Shown: positions 40,422-49,403 of the stretch, one piece after another
How the letters are laid out: each line of letters starts with the position of its first letter
How positions within the stretch are numbered: the first letter of the stretch is position 1
Notes under the pieces: model-generated
The model's database searches: none
Told to the model about the DNA's origin: nothing
Seen by the model: only the letters and a program-made list of their open reading frames with translations
Origin: JANMMJ01 sp964543235
GTDB taxonomy: Bacteria > Pseudomonadota > Alphaproteobacteria > Rhizobiales > Aestuariivirgaceae
Length of the DNA stretch: 64,000 nucleotides
Direction: 5' to 3'
NCBI GenBank assembly: GCA_964543235.1
Contig: CAZIXE010000008.1
Span: 1-64,000 of the forward strand
Program-made: the position numbers and the translations under genes

Positions 40422-40600
40422 GCCGTTTGCCCGGGTGAGAAAGAACCAGTACTTGAACAGGCGAAAGCCACTCCGCACCGGCATCTGCTCGAGCTGCAGG
40501 CCTTGCTGCATGAATTCGAGGCATTCGTTCGGCGAGAAAAATCCATGACGCGCTTCATTCCGGCGCGGTTGGACCAGGAGACTGGCCGCCACCGCCAGCT
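40422..40600 (-). pseudogene. Polyphosphate kinase 2 remnant
   Basis: On the minus strand a stretch near 40576 reads WSNRAGMKRVMDF, closely like the PPK2 motif WYNRAGVERVMGF. After a frameshift around 40545-40565, another frame continues SPNECLEFMQQGLQLEQMPV and RSGFRLFKYWFFLTRAN, matching the PPK2 segment in which a conserved Phe-Glu-Arg-Met precedes LFKYWFSVS. No upstream Walker region and no intact frame remain. This is the C-terminal debris of a PPK2 gene, sitting between the OsmC-like gene and ftsH. Confidence 0.65.
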
Positions 40601-40694
40601 GCAACCCTGTCCTGCGGCACGACACCGGGCACAACGAAGACCTTGTCAGGGCGCGGACCATACCCGACATTGGCAGGGCAGCGAGGAGGCGAGC

Positions 40695-42617
40695 ATGGAC
40701 AAGAAGCAGCAATTCAATGTCTGGTACGCCGTTCTTGCCTTCGCGGCGATCCTGCTGTTCCAGAGCTGGTGGACCGCCTATCAGACCGTTGAGCCCATCG
40801 AATACTCGCAGTTCCTCGATCTCCTGAAGAAGGGAGAGATCGTCGAGGTCGTGGTCGGCCAGGATACGCTGCAGGGCAGGCTCAAGACGCCGCAGAACAA
40901 TCGCGAGTTCTTTGTCACGACGCGGGTCGATCCTGCCGTCGCCAACGACCTCGCCCAGTACAACGTCAAATTCTCCGGCCGCGCCGAGAACACCTGGCTG
41001 TCCAATCTTCTCTCCTGGGTGCTGCCCGTCCTGCTTTTCTTCGGCCTCTACATGTTCTTCTTCCGCAAGATCATCGAGAAACAGGGGCTCGGCGGCATGA
41101 TGAATGTCGGCAAGTCCAAGGCCAAGGTGTATGTGGAGAAGGACACTGGGGTCACCTTTGCCGACGTGGCGGGCGTCGATGAGGCCGAGGCGGAACTGCA
41201 GGAAATCGTCTCGTTTCTGCGCGACAAGGAGAAGTATGGCAGGCTGGGCGCCCGCATCCCCAAGGGCGTGCTGCTGGTCGGGCCTCCCGGCACCGGCAAG
41301 ACGCTGATCGCCAAGGCGGTGGCCGGCGAGGCGAAGGTGCCTTTCTTCTCGATCTCGGGTTCGGAATTCGTCGAGATGTTCGTGGGCGTCGGCGCTGCCC
41401 GGGTCCGCGATCTCTTCGAGCAGGCACGCAAGGCTGCTCCCTGCATCATCCTCATCGACGAGCTTGATGCCCTGGGCCGCGCCCGCATGGGCCCCGGCGG
41501 CTTCGGCGGCCACGACGAGAAGGAACAGACTCTCAACCAGCTCCTGACCGAGCTGGACGGCTTTGACCCGCGTGAGGGTATCGTGCTGCTGGCCGCCACC
41601 AACCGGCCCGAGGTCCTCGATCCCGCCCTGCTGCGCGCCGGCCGCTTTGACCGCCAGGTCGTAGTCGACCGCCCCGACAAGTCGGGCCGTGCCGCCATCC
41701 TCAAGGTCCACATGAAGAAGGTGCAGATCGCCAGGGAGGTGGATATCGAGCAGGTGGCCGCCATCACGCCGGGCATGACCGGTGCCGACCTGGCCAATCT
41801 CGTCAACGAGGCCGCCATCGTTGCCACGCGTCGCGGTGCCAGCAAGGTCACCATGGACGACTTCACGGCCGCCGTCGAAAGGATCATTGCCGGCGCCGAA
41901 AAGAAGAGCCGCGTTCTCAATCCCGAGGACCGGAGGCGGGTCGCCTATCACGAGATGGGACATGCCCTGGCGGCTTCGGCCCTGACTGGCACCGATCCGG
42001 TTCACAAGGTCTCGATCATTCCGCGCTCGATCGGCGCCCTTGGCTACACCATGCAGCGCCCGACCGAGGACAAGTTCCTGATCACCACCGGCAATCTCAA
42101 GAACCGCATGGTGGTCTTGATGGCCGGCCGCGCCGCCGAAGACCTGATATTCGGCGAGATCTCGACAGGTGCGGCCGACGATCTCGCCCGCACCACCGAC
42201 ATTGCCCGCCAGATCGTCACCCGCTTCGGCATGGCAAGCGAGCTGGGCCAGGCGGTATTCGAGCGCCAGAGCTCCGCCTATCTCGGCGACAACATGATGG
42301 GCCTCAAGCAGAAGGACTATTCCGAGGAAACGGCCCGCGAGATCGATCTTGCCGTCAAGAAGCTGATTGATGAGGCCTATGCCCGTGCCAAAGCCATCCT
42401 GCGGCAACGCCGCCAGGACCTCGACGCCGGTACCGCGCTTCTCCTCGAAAAGGAAACGATTACGCCTGAGGACTTTGCCCCGCTCAGGCCCGCGGGCGAA
42501 GTTGCCGCCCTGCAGGCCGCCGCTTCAGACGGAACTCAGGCGAGAGACCCCACGGCAAAGAATATCAGGCGGCAGCCTTCGCGATCACCCCGCACAGCTC
42601 GTCAACCAGCGCGTTGA
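40695..42617 (+). CDS. FtsH-family AAA+ zinc protease, first copy
   Basis: A 640-residue membrane protease. Two N-terminal helices (about 10-27 and 101-121) are followed by the AAA+ module with Walker A VGPPGTGKTLIAKAVAGEA, Walker B IILIDELDALG and the SRH, then the zinc site HEMGHALAAS. The third ligand Asp is in the ARTTDIARQIV region. It differs from the canonical FtsH at 46118 (DELDALGRARM, HEMGH versus HEAGH, no extended acidic tail). Its last 53 bases overlap the 3' end of glmM on the other strand. GAGGAGG lies six bases before the ATG. Confidence 0.88.
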   Translation: MDKKQQFNVWYAVLAFAAILLFQSWWTAYQTVEPIEYSQFLDLLKKGEIVEVVVGQDTLQGRLKTPQNNREFFVTTRVDPAVANDLAQYNVKFSGRAENTWLSNLLSWVLPVLLFFGLYMFFFRKIIEKQGLGGMMNVGKSKAKVYVEKDTGVTFADVAGVDEAEAELQEIVSFLRDKEKYGRLGARIPKGVLLVGPPGTGKTLIAKAVAGEAKVPFFSISGSEFVEMFVGVGAARVRDLFEQARKAAPCIILIDELDALGRARMGPGGFGGHDEKEQTLNQLLTELDGFDPREGIVLLAATNRPEVLDPALLRAGRFDRQVVVDRPDKSGRAAILKVHMKKVQIAREVDIEQVAAITPGMTGADLANLVNEAAIVATRRGASKVTMDDFTAAVERIIAGAEKKSRVLNPEDRRRVAYHEMGHALAASALTGTDPVHKVSIIPRSIGALGYTMQRPTEDKFLITTGNLKNRMVVLMAGRAAEDLIFGEISTGAADDLARTTDIARQIVTRFGMASELGQAVFERQSSAYLGDNMMGLKQKDYSEETAREIDLAVKKLIDEAYARAKAILRQRRQDLDAGTALLLEKETITPEDFAPLRPAGEVAALQAAASDGTQARDPTAKNIRRQPSRSPRTARQPAR

Positions 42618-43911
42618 CAAGGCTCTCGTCGTCACCCTCGGCCATGACCCGGATCAGCGGCTCGGTGCCCGACGGACGGATGACCAGGCGGCCCTTCTGG
42701 CCAAGCTTCTCCCTGGCGCCCTCGATTGCCTGCACGACGCCATTGTCCTCGAGCGGTTTTCCGGCCTTGTAACGCACATTCTTGAGCACCTGCGGCACGG
42801 GCTCGAACTGGTGACAGACCTGGCTGACCGGCCTGCCGGTCCGTACCACCTCTGCCATCACCTGCAGCGCCGCGATGAGCCCGTCGCCGGTTGTCGAGAA
42901 ATCCGATAGCACAATGTGGCCCGATTGTTCGCCGCCGACATTGAAGCCATGCCCGCGCATGTGTTCCACCACATAGCGGTCGCCGACCTTGGTTCTGACC
43001 AGCGTCAGTCCCTTCGCCGCCAGATGCCGCTCAAGGCCGAGATTCGACATGATGGTGGCCACCAGGCCGCCACCCTGCAACTGGCCCTTCTCCGCCCAGG
43101 ACGTGGCAATCAGCGCCATGAGCTGGTCGCCGTCGATGACCGTACCGCGTTCATCCGCGATGATCACCCGGTCGGCATCACCGTCGAGCGCGATGCCGAT
43201 GTCGGCGCGCATTTCGCGTACCTTCTCACACATGGCCTGCGGCGCCGTGGAGCCGCACTTGTCATTGATGTTGAAGCCGTCCGGATCATCACCGATGGTA
43301 ATGACTTCAGCGCCGAGTTCCCAGAGTGCCGTCGGCGCGACTTTGTAAGCCGCACCGTTGGCGGTATCGACCACCACCCTGAGACCTTCGAGATTGAGTT
43401 CCTTCGGAAAGGTATGCTTGGCGAATTCGATATAGCGTGCCTGGGCGTCCTCGATGCGCTTGGCCCGGCCGAGTTCGCTGGCTGCCGCCAGCTTTGACGA
43501 CACCCCCTGATCCACCAGATTCTCGATGGCGGCTTCCTGTTCATCCGAAAGTTTGAAGCCGTCGGGCCCGAACAGCTTGATGCCATTGTCGGCAAAGGGG
43601 TTGTGCGAGGCCGAGATCATGACCCCGAGATCGGCCCTCAGCGAGCGTGTCAGCATGGCAACGGCGGGCGTCGGCAATGGCCCAAAAAGAAACACGTCCA
43701 TGCCGGTCGACAGGAAGCCGGCGGTCATGGCCTGTTCCAGCATGTAGCCTGAAAGCCTTGTGTCCTTGCCGATCACCACCCGCGGCCGGTGGCTGCCGCG
43801 GGAGTAGAGGCTGCCCGCCGCCATGCCGACCTTGAGCACCGTCTCCGCATCCATCGGCCATTTATTGGCCGATCCGCGGATGCCGTCGGTTCCGAAATAC
43901 TTGTTTGCCAT
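42565..43911 (-). CDS. glmM: Phosphoglucosamine mutase GlmM
   Basis: A 448-residue enzyme. It starts ANKYFGTDGIRGSANKWP, has the phosphoserine loop in MISASHNPFADNGIKLF, the metal-binding DGDADR, and GGEQSGHIV near the sugar-binding site. It converts glucosamine-6-phosphate to glucosamine-1-phosphate for cell-wall and LPS precursors. ftsH and folP are frequent neighbours of glmM in proteobacteria, and both are here, though rearranged and on mixed strands. Confidence 0.96.
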   Translation of the reverse strand: MANKYFGTDGIRGSANKWPMDAETVLKVGMAAGSLYSRGSHRPRVVIGKDTRLSGYMLEQAMTAGFLSTGMDVFLFGPLPTPAVAMLTRSLRADLGVMISASHNPFADNGIKLFGPDGFKLSDEQEAAIENLVDQGVSSKLAAASELGRAKRIEDAQARYIEFAKHTFPKELNLEGLRVVVDTANGAAYKVAPTALWELGAEVITIGDDPDGFNINDKCGSTAPQAMCEKVREMRADIGIALDGDADRVIIADERGTVIDGDQLMALIATSWAEKGQLQGGGLVATIMSNLGLERHLAAKGLTLVRTKVGDRYVVEHMRGHGFNVGGEQSGHIVLSDFSTTGDGLIAALQVMAEVVRTGRPVSQVCHQFEPVPQVLKNVRYKAGKPLEDNGVVQAIEGAREKLGQKGRLVIRPSGTEPLIRVMAEGDDESLVNALVDELCGVIAKAAA

Positions 43912-44160
43912 TAGTCACCCCGATAGCCAAAGGCACGTTTCGCTTAACTCTAAAACCCGCCCGATGCCCGATCAACGGCAGCATTTTCCCTTTACCCCTG
44001 TCGCGGCGTCGGCAGTTGCGCTATGGCTCGCAAATTCCGTGCCCAATTTTCCTGTAGCCGCCTCAAATTTGAGTTGAATAGGACTTCGTTCGACATGCTG
44101 GTTCATGCAAGGACTGGCGGGTTGATGTATTATCGCCACTCAGCTCTCTGGAGACTTCCG

Positions 44161-45045
44161 ATGGGCCGCCAGATCTCAGGGCGGGAGTCCGCCCGCGACA
44201 CGCGTTTCACGCGCCAGACCGTCCAGCGCCATTTGAGCCACCGCGACAAGGCGGCAGAGCACACCATGGTCCGCAATCGGCTCGTGGTAACGGTAGCAGC
44301 CTACGCCGCCGCGCTTAAACAGCGGCAGGGCGACCTCAAGCCTCAACTGATCAGGGAACACAAAGCGCGCTGGCAGAACTTCAGGGCCAGGCAGAGGGCG
44401 CGCGCCCAGGGTGATTACGAGCTGACCTGGGAACCGCAGCGCGGCTATGCCGTTACGGAAGCTGCCCATTTCCTGCCATGTTCAATCGATTACAACACCC
44501 GCGACTTCTCCGCTTTGGGCAGGGGCGCCCGCGAAACTGAACTGCTCCGCACCCCGTTTGCCGAGGTGCATGACTTGCATGCGGTGTTTAACGATGCCGA
44601 TCAGGCAGCTGAGGACGCTGGCCTCCGAAAGGCATTTGAGGCCCTGCTTCGCCATGTTGTCGAATCGCAGGAAGCCGGTGCCGCTGTCGACTGTCAAACG
44701 ATCATCAACGCGTATCATCAGGTGTGGAAGCCCCAGGCCCTTGCCGCGTATCAAGCCGTTCTGGATGATTTGGAGACTTCGCGACGCAAGGAAGTCCTGC
44801 GCCGCCAAAATCTGGACCTGCATCATTTTACGGGCTTCAGCGAAGAGGACATGAGGCCGGACCGAGATGCCAGTTTCTACGACGACATGCACGAGATCGT
44901 CAGCATCTATAAGGCCAAGACGGCGTCACAAAATCCCATCAATCTGCAGGCAACCGAGATTGACCGCCATGTCAGGGAGCTTCTGACTGCCAATAGCGAA
45001 CCCCGCCGCCGTCTTTGGCCCAAGACCCTGGAACTCGCAAGGTAA
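44161..45045 (+). CDS. Unassigned 294-residue protein
   Basis: A soluble, highly charged protein (Arg/Glu/Asp/Gln-rich) with helical stretches such as ARWQNFRARQRARAQGDYEL, LRKAFEALLRHVVESQEAG and WKPQALAAYQAVLDDLETSR. It has no membrane segment, signal peptide or motif I know. GGAG seven bases before ATG 44161 supports the start; upstream in-frame ATGs (44125, 44023) give uncharacteristic residues. It lies alone between the divergent glmM and the convergent folP (stop five bases away), interrupting the usual glmM-folP-ftsH order. It may be an accessory insertion. Confidence 0.6.
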   Translation: MGRQISGRESARDTRFTRQTVQRHLSHRDKAAEHTMVRNRLVVTVAAYAAALKQRQGDLKPQLIREHKARWQNFRARQRARAQGDYELTWEPQRGYAVTEAAHFLPCSIDYNTRDFSALGRGARETELLRTPFAEVHDLHAVFNDADQAAEDAGLRKAFEALLRHVVESQEAGAAVDCQTIINAYHQVWKPQALAAYQAVLDDLETSRRKEVLRRQNLDLHHFTGFSEEDMRPDRDASFYDDMHEIVSIYKAKTASQNPINLQATEIDRHVRELLTANSEPRRRLWPKTLELAR

Positions 45046-45049
45046 TCGG

Positions 45050-46108
45050 TTAAGTCACCATCATCCGCGGATCGGCTGCCGCCATGGCCACGGCAAGTCC
45101 CTGCCGTGTAGGCTTCACGTCGTGCACCCGCAGGATCTGTGCCCCGTTGAGGGCGCAATGGACGGCGCCGCTCACCGATCCGAAAATGCGCTTTCGGGGC
45201 TCTGATTCCCCGGTCAGCGCCCCCGTGAACCCCTTGCGCGACAACCCCACCAGCACTGGCACGCCAAGCCCATGGAACAGGGTCAGCTGCTGCAACAGTT
45301 CGACATTGTGCATCGAGGTCTTGCCGAAACCGATACCGGGATCGATCACCAGCCGCGACCGTTCGATGCCGGCAGCCACGCAGGCATCGACCCGGGCTTC
45401 AAGGGCATCATAGACGTCGAGGGCGACATCCTCATAGATCGGGTTGAGCTGCATGGTTTCGGGCGTTCCCTGCGCATGCATCAGCACCACCGGCAGACCG
45501 AGCCGCGCCGCCGTGGCGACACTTGCCGGGCTGTAGCCCAGCGCCGAAACATCGTTGATGATCGAAGCCCGTGCCAGTGCAGCCGCCTCCATCACCTCGG
45601 GCTTGCGGGTATCGATGGACACGAGTGCGCCCGCCCGATTGAGTCCCTCGACCACCGGAATGGTGCGCCGCAATTCTTCCTCAACAGAGACACCGGTGGA
45701 GCCGGGCCGTGTCGACTCGCCGCCGACATCGAGAATATGCGCCCCCTCCTGGAGCAGCATCTTGCCATGGGCGATGGCCTCGGCAGTTTCATCGAAGAGC
45801 CCGCCATCCGAGAAACTGTCCGGCGTCACATTGACGATCCCCATGATTCGCGGCCGTTCCAGCGCCATGCCGGCCAGCGGCGCCCGCGCTGCTTCAAAGG
45901 CAGCCAGCGGCAGGCCAAGTGCCAGCGCCTCGCGATAGGCGACCGTCCGCCGCCTGACCGCGGCCGTCCGCCGTTCGATGATCTCGATGAGGGTAAACGC
46001 CGCGAAGTCGCTCCCGGCCAGGCGTCCGGCTATGCCCTCGGCCACCGCCCGAGACGCATCGGGCCCCCACAGGAGCCCGAGCGGTCTGTAGTATTCCTTC
46101 GTGGCCAT
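45050..46108 (-). CDS. folP: Dihydropteroate synthase FolP
   Basis: A 352-residue enzyme. The catalytic TIM barrel starts around residue 87 with PRIMGIVNVTPDSFSDGG, and DVGGESTRPGS, SIDTRKPEV and GIGFGKTSMHNVELL mark the pterin- and pABA-binding loops. It joins 6-hydroxymethyl-dihydropterin diphosphate with p-aminobenzoate in folate synthesis. The N-terminal 85 residues are an extension found in many alphaproteobacterial FolPs. It follows ftsH with a nine-base gap in the same transcript. Confidence 0.95.
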   Translation of the reverse strand: MATKEYYRPLGLLWGPDASRAVAEGIAGRLAGSDFAAFTLIEIIERRTAAVRRRTVAYREALALGLPLAAFEAARAPLAGMALERPRIMGIVNVTPDSFSDGGLFDETAEAIAHGKMLLQEGAHILDVGGESTRPGSTGVSVEEELRRTIPVVEGLNRAGALVSIDTRKPEVMEAAALARASIINDVSALGYSPASVATAARLGLPVVLMHAQGTPETMQLNPIYEDVALDVYDALEARVDACVAAGIERSRLVIDPGIGFGKTSMHNVELLQQLTLFHGLGVPVLVGLSRKGFTGALTGESEPRKRIFGSVSGAVHCALNGAQILRVHDVKPTRQGLAVAMAAADPRMMVT

Positions 46109-46117
46109 CGGCCGGCG

Positions 46118-48052
46118 TCAGGCTTGCGGCTGCGGCTCCATATCGCCGGCAGGTCCGCGGCCGCGCTTGGCACCGCCCGCGGTCGGCACCGAAGAGGTGG
46201 GCTTGTGCGGTTTGCTCTTTTCCCCCGGCTCCTCGCGGGAAATCTTCTCGCCGCGCAGCAGTCTTTCCACTTCCTCTCCCGTCAGCGTCTCGTATTCAAG
46301 CAACGCAGCCGCGAGCGAATGAAGGTCGTTCTTGCGCTTGTTGAGAATCCTCTTGGCCGTCGCTTCACCCTCGGTGATGAGCTTGCGCACTTCCTCGTCG
46401 ATCAGCTTGGCAGTTTCGTCCGAAAGGTTCTTGGACTGGGTGATCGAATGGCCGAGGAACACTTCTTGTTCATTGCCGTTGTAGCGCACCCGCCCCAGCT
46501 TGTCGGACATGCCCCATTCGGTGACCATGGCGCGTGCCAGTTGCGTGGCCATCTGGATGTCGCCCGTCGCACCATTGGTGACGTTCTTCTCGCCGCCCAG
46601 GATGAGCTCGGCCTCGCGCCCGCCGAACAGCACCGCCAGCCGCGCCTCGCACCACTGGCGGGTTCGCGAGTGACGGTCGCCCTCCGGCAGATTCATGGTA
46701 ACGCCAAGCGCCCGGCCGCGCGGGATGATGGTGACCTTGTGCAGGGGATCATAGGGAACCGACAGGCCGACGATGGCGTGCCCCGCCTCGTGATAGGCGG
46801 TGTTGCGGCGTTCTTCTTCGCTCATCACCATGGAGCGGCGCTCCGCGCCCATCATCACCTTGTCCTTGGCGTCCTCGAATTCCTGCTGGGTAACGATCCG
46901 CTTGTTGCGCCGCGCCGCCAGCAGTGCTGCCTCGTTCACCAGATTGGCGAGGTCGGCCCCCGAGAAGCCGGGGGTCCCGCGGGCAATGGTCCGGGCGTCG
47001 ATATCGGGAGCCAGCGGCACATTGCGCATGTGGACCTTGAGGATCTGTTCGCGTCCCGAAACATCCGGATTGGGCACCACGATCTGCCTGTCGAAACGGC
47101 CAGGCCGCAGCAGCGCCGGATCGAGCACATCGGGGCGGTTGGTCGCGGCTATGAGGATTACCCCTTCATTGGCCTCGAAACCGTCCATCTCGACCAGGAG
47201 CTGGTTCAGCGTCTGCTCGCGTTCGTCATTGCCGCCGCCGAGGCCGGCGCCACGATGGCGGCCGACCGCATCGATTTCGTCAATGAAGATGATGCAGGGC
47301 GCATTCTTCTTGGCCTGCTCGAACATGTCGCGTACCCGCGATGCGCCGACGCCGACAAACATCTCGACGAAATCCGAGCCCGAAATGGTGAAGAACGGGA
47401 CGTTGGCTTCACCCGCAATGGCCCGCGCCAGCAGTGTCTTGCCGGTGCCGGGCGGCCCGACCAGTAGCGCGCCCTTCGGGATCTTGCCGCCGAGCCGCTG
47501 GAATTTGTGCGGGTCTTTGAGGAAGTCGACGATTTCGACAAGGTCCTCCTTCGCTTCTTCGACGCCCGCCACGTCCTCGAAGGTGACACGGCCGTGTTTC
47601 TCGGTGAGCAGCTTCGCCTTCGACTTGCCGAAGCCCATGGCCTTGCCGCTGCCACTCTGCATCTGACGGATGAAGAATATCCACACACCGATGAGGGCAA
47701 TGGTCGGCAGCCAGTAGAACAGCGCGTTGGTGAGGAACGAGTCGCTTTGCCCCGGCTGGAAATTGGTGATGACGCGATTCTCTTCGAGCGTCTTGAGCTG
47801 TGCCTCGGTGATAGGTCCGAAGGTGCGCACCGTCTTTCCGTCGGACAGTGTCGCCTGGATGACCTGGCTGATGCCGGCGTTGTCGGAATATGTCACCGCC
47901 TTGACATCGCCGGTCTTGAGTTTGGCAACGAATTCCGAGTAGCTGATTTCCGTTGCACCGGTCCGTGTCACCTGGCCCTGGAACAGGCTGAACAGGGCGA
48001 ACAGCAGCATCGCGATGACAATCCAGACGGCGAAATTACGGAAATTGTTCAC
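46118..48052 (-). CDS. ftsH: Cell-division protease FtsH, canonical copy
   Basis: A 644-residue membrane AAA+ zinc protease. Two helices (5-24, about 100-120) flank a periplasmic loop. Then come Walker A VGPPGTGKTLLARAIAGEA, Walker B CIIFIDEIDAVGRHRG, SRH and the zinc motif HEAGHAIVG. FtsH degrades misassembled membrane proteins and short-lived regulators such as RpoH in other bacteria. It is followed by folP and preceded by tilS, the conserved tilS-ftsH order of proteobacteria. The second, divergent FtsH at 40695 suggests specialised roles. Confidence 0.96.
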   Translation of the reverse strand: MNNFRNFAVWIVIAMLLFALFSLFQGQVTRTGATEISYSEFVAKLKTGDVKAVTYSDNAGISQVIQATLSDGKTVRTFGPITEAQLKTLEENRVITNFQPGQSDSFLTNALFYWLPTIALIGVWIFFIRQMQSGSGKAMGFGKSKAKLLTEKHGRVTFEDVAGVEEAKEDLVEIVDFLKDPHKFQRLGGKIPKGALLVGPPGTGKTLLARAIAGEANVPFFTISGSDFVEMFVGVGASRVRDMFEQAKKNAPCIIFIDEIDAVGRHRGAGLGGGNDEREQTLNQLLVEMDGFEANEGVILIAATNRPDVLDPALLRPGRFDRQIVVPNPDVSGREQILKVHMRNVPLAPDIDARTIARGTPGFSGADLANLVNEAALLAARRNKRIVTQQEFEDAKDKVMMGAERRSMVMSEEERRNTAYHEAGHAIVGLSVPYDPLHKVTIIPRGRALGVTMNLPEGDRHSRTRQWCEARLAVLFGGREAELILGGEKNVTNGATGDIQMATQLARAMVTEWGMSDKLGRVRYNGNEQEVFLGHSITQSKNLSDETAKLIDEEVRKLITEGEATAKRILNKRKNDLHSLAAALLEYETLTGEEVERLLRGEKISREEPGEKSKPHKPTSSVPTAGGAKRGRGPAGDMEPQPQA

Positions 48053-48149
48053 TTAGTCCTCTGCTCCCAATAGGCCTCGACCCAAACTTGCACTATAACA
48101 TAGGCAGCCCCGCCTGCCTTGCCAAGCACGGCTTAAGCCTAAACAAAGG

Positions 48150-49403
48150 TTAGCGCAAGAAACGCGCCGAAACCCCCGCCTCCCTGCAGGCCTGCCCGCT
48201 ATGCGGCAGGCAGACCGGAACGTCACCATCACAGATTGCAGGCAGGCCGGCCTGGACAAAGCCGGGCAGCAGCCGGTTGCGGACGATGCCGGACAGCGCC
48301 CGGACCGGTCGCACATTGAGCCCCTGGCGCCCCTCCGGTGTACGAATGTCCCAGCGCCCGTCCCACAGGAGCTGCCCGTCGACCGGCACCGGCGCCAGCG
48401 GAATCCGTCCGGGTTCGCGGCCAAGCAGGAACTCCCGGACCCGCATCGCAATTTCGCACCCGGCCAGCGTGGTTCGCTTTTGCACCGTGTCGCTGCGGGT
48501 AAACCAGGTTTCGAGCCGTTCAAGTCCAGACAGCGCCGCCCTGGGGCCAGGCCCATAAATCAGAATGAGGTGGTCAAGGACCCGGATTCGCAACTCGGTC
48601 GGCAATGCGCCAAAAGCCCCGCGCGGGACCCGGCAATATCCCTCCGGCCGGCGATCCACATGTGCCGCGATGAAATCCTCGCAAACGGCATTGAGCGCCT
48701 GATCGGCCCGCCGCGCCCGGAAGGCCGTCTCTTCGAGCGCTGCCGGAGTGATTCCGATGCCGGCGAGCGCCGGCAGGGCCTTGCGCACCCTGATGCGCTC
48801 GAACTGCAAATCCTCGTTGCTCGGATCATCGATCCAGAAAATGCCGCGCGCGCCGAGGAACGTCCTGAGCCGCTCCCGTGTGAGGTGCAGCAGCGGCCGA
48901 TACAGCAGCACGCCATCAAGCTCGCGCTGCACTGGCATGCCGGCCAGCCCCTCGATGCCCGTGCCCCGTGCCAGCCGCATGAGCATGGTTTCAGCCTGAT
49001 CCTCCACCGTGTGGGCGGTGACCAGCACACCTGCGCCTTGGCTCCTGCACCATCCGGCCATCAGCTGATAGCGGGCCTTCCGCGCCGTCTCCTGCAGCCG
49101 CGCGGCGGGCTTCTCGCCCTCCCAGTGCAGCAGCACATGGGCAAGCCCGAGTCCGGCTGCCTGCCGGGCCACTGTCTCTGCCTCCGCGCGTGAGCCTTTC
49201 CGCAGTCCGTGGTCGACCGTCAGAACCGTGATCCTCGGCGCCGGGCGGTTGCTCCGCCACGCCTGCGCCAACACCATGAGCGCGGTAGAATCGGACCCGC
49301 CGGAGACTGCAAGGGCGACATGTTCCGCATCCGCAATGGCGCGGAAGAGGTGATTTAACTCGTCCTGTGAAAATACCCCGGGCGGCGGCTCAGCAGCCGG
49401 CAC
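48150..49403 (-). CDS. tilS: tRNA(Ile)-lysidine synthetase TilS
   Basis: A 417-residue PP-loop enzyme. The loop reads VALAVSGGSDSTALMVLA, and HTVEDQAETMLMRLARGTGIEGLAGM is the conserved second motif. It ligates lysine to C34 of tRNA-Ile(CAU), changing AUG to AUA reading. The gene starts with GTG at 49403, overlapping the end of cpoB by 14 bases, and ftsH follows 97 bases after its stop. The C-terminal domain is short compared with Escherichia coli TilS. Confidence 0.92.
   Translation of the reverse strand: MPAAEPPPGVFSQDELNHLFRAIADAEHVALAVSGGSDSTALMVLAQAWRSNRPAPRITVLTVDHGLRKGSRAEAETVARQAAGLGLAHVLLHWEGEKPAARLQETARKARYQLMAGWCRSQGAGVLVTAHTVEDQAETMLMRLARGTGIEGLAGMPVQRELDGVLLYRPLLHLTRERLRTFLGARGIFWIDDPSNEDLQFERIRVRKALPALAGIGITPAALEETAFRARRADQALNAVCEDFIAAHVDRRPEGYCRVPRGAFGALPTELRIRVLDHLILIYGPGPRAALSGLERLETWFTRSDTVQKRTTLAGCEIAMRVREFLLGREPGRIPLAPVPVDGQLLWDGRWDIRTPEGRQGLNVRPVRALSGIVRNRLLPGFVQAGLPAICDGDVPVCLPHSGQACREAGVSARFLR

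Noticed and set aside
45272..47467. Long open frame (731 codons) antisense to folP and ftsH
   Set aside because: It spans two clearly conserved minus-strand genes and shows no domain; a GC-bias artefact.
48080..48160. CTAA-ACAAAGG-TTAG as a CtrA box before ftsH
   Set aside because: It has two mismatches, one in each half-site, and is close to what is expected by chance.
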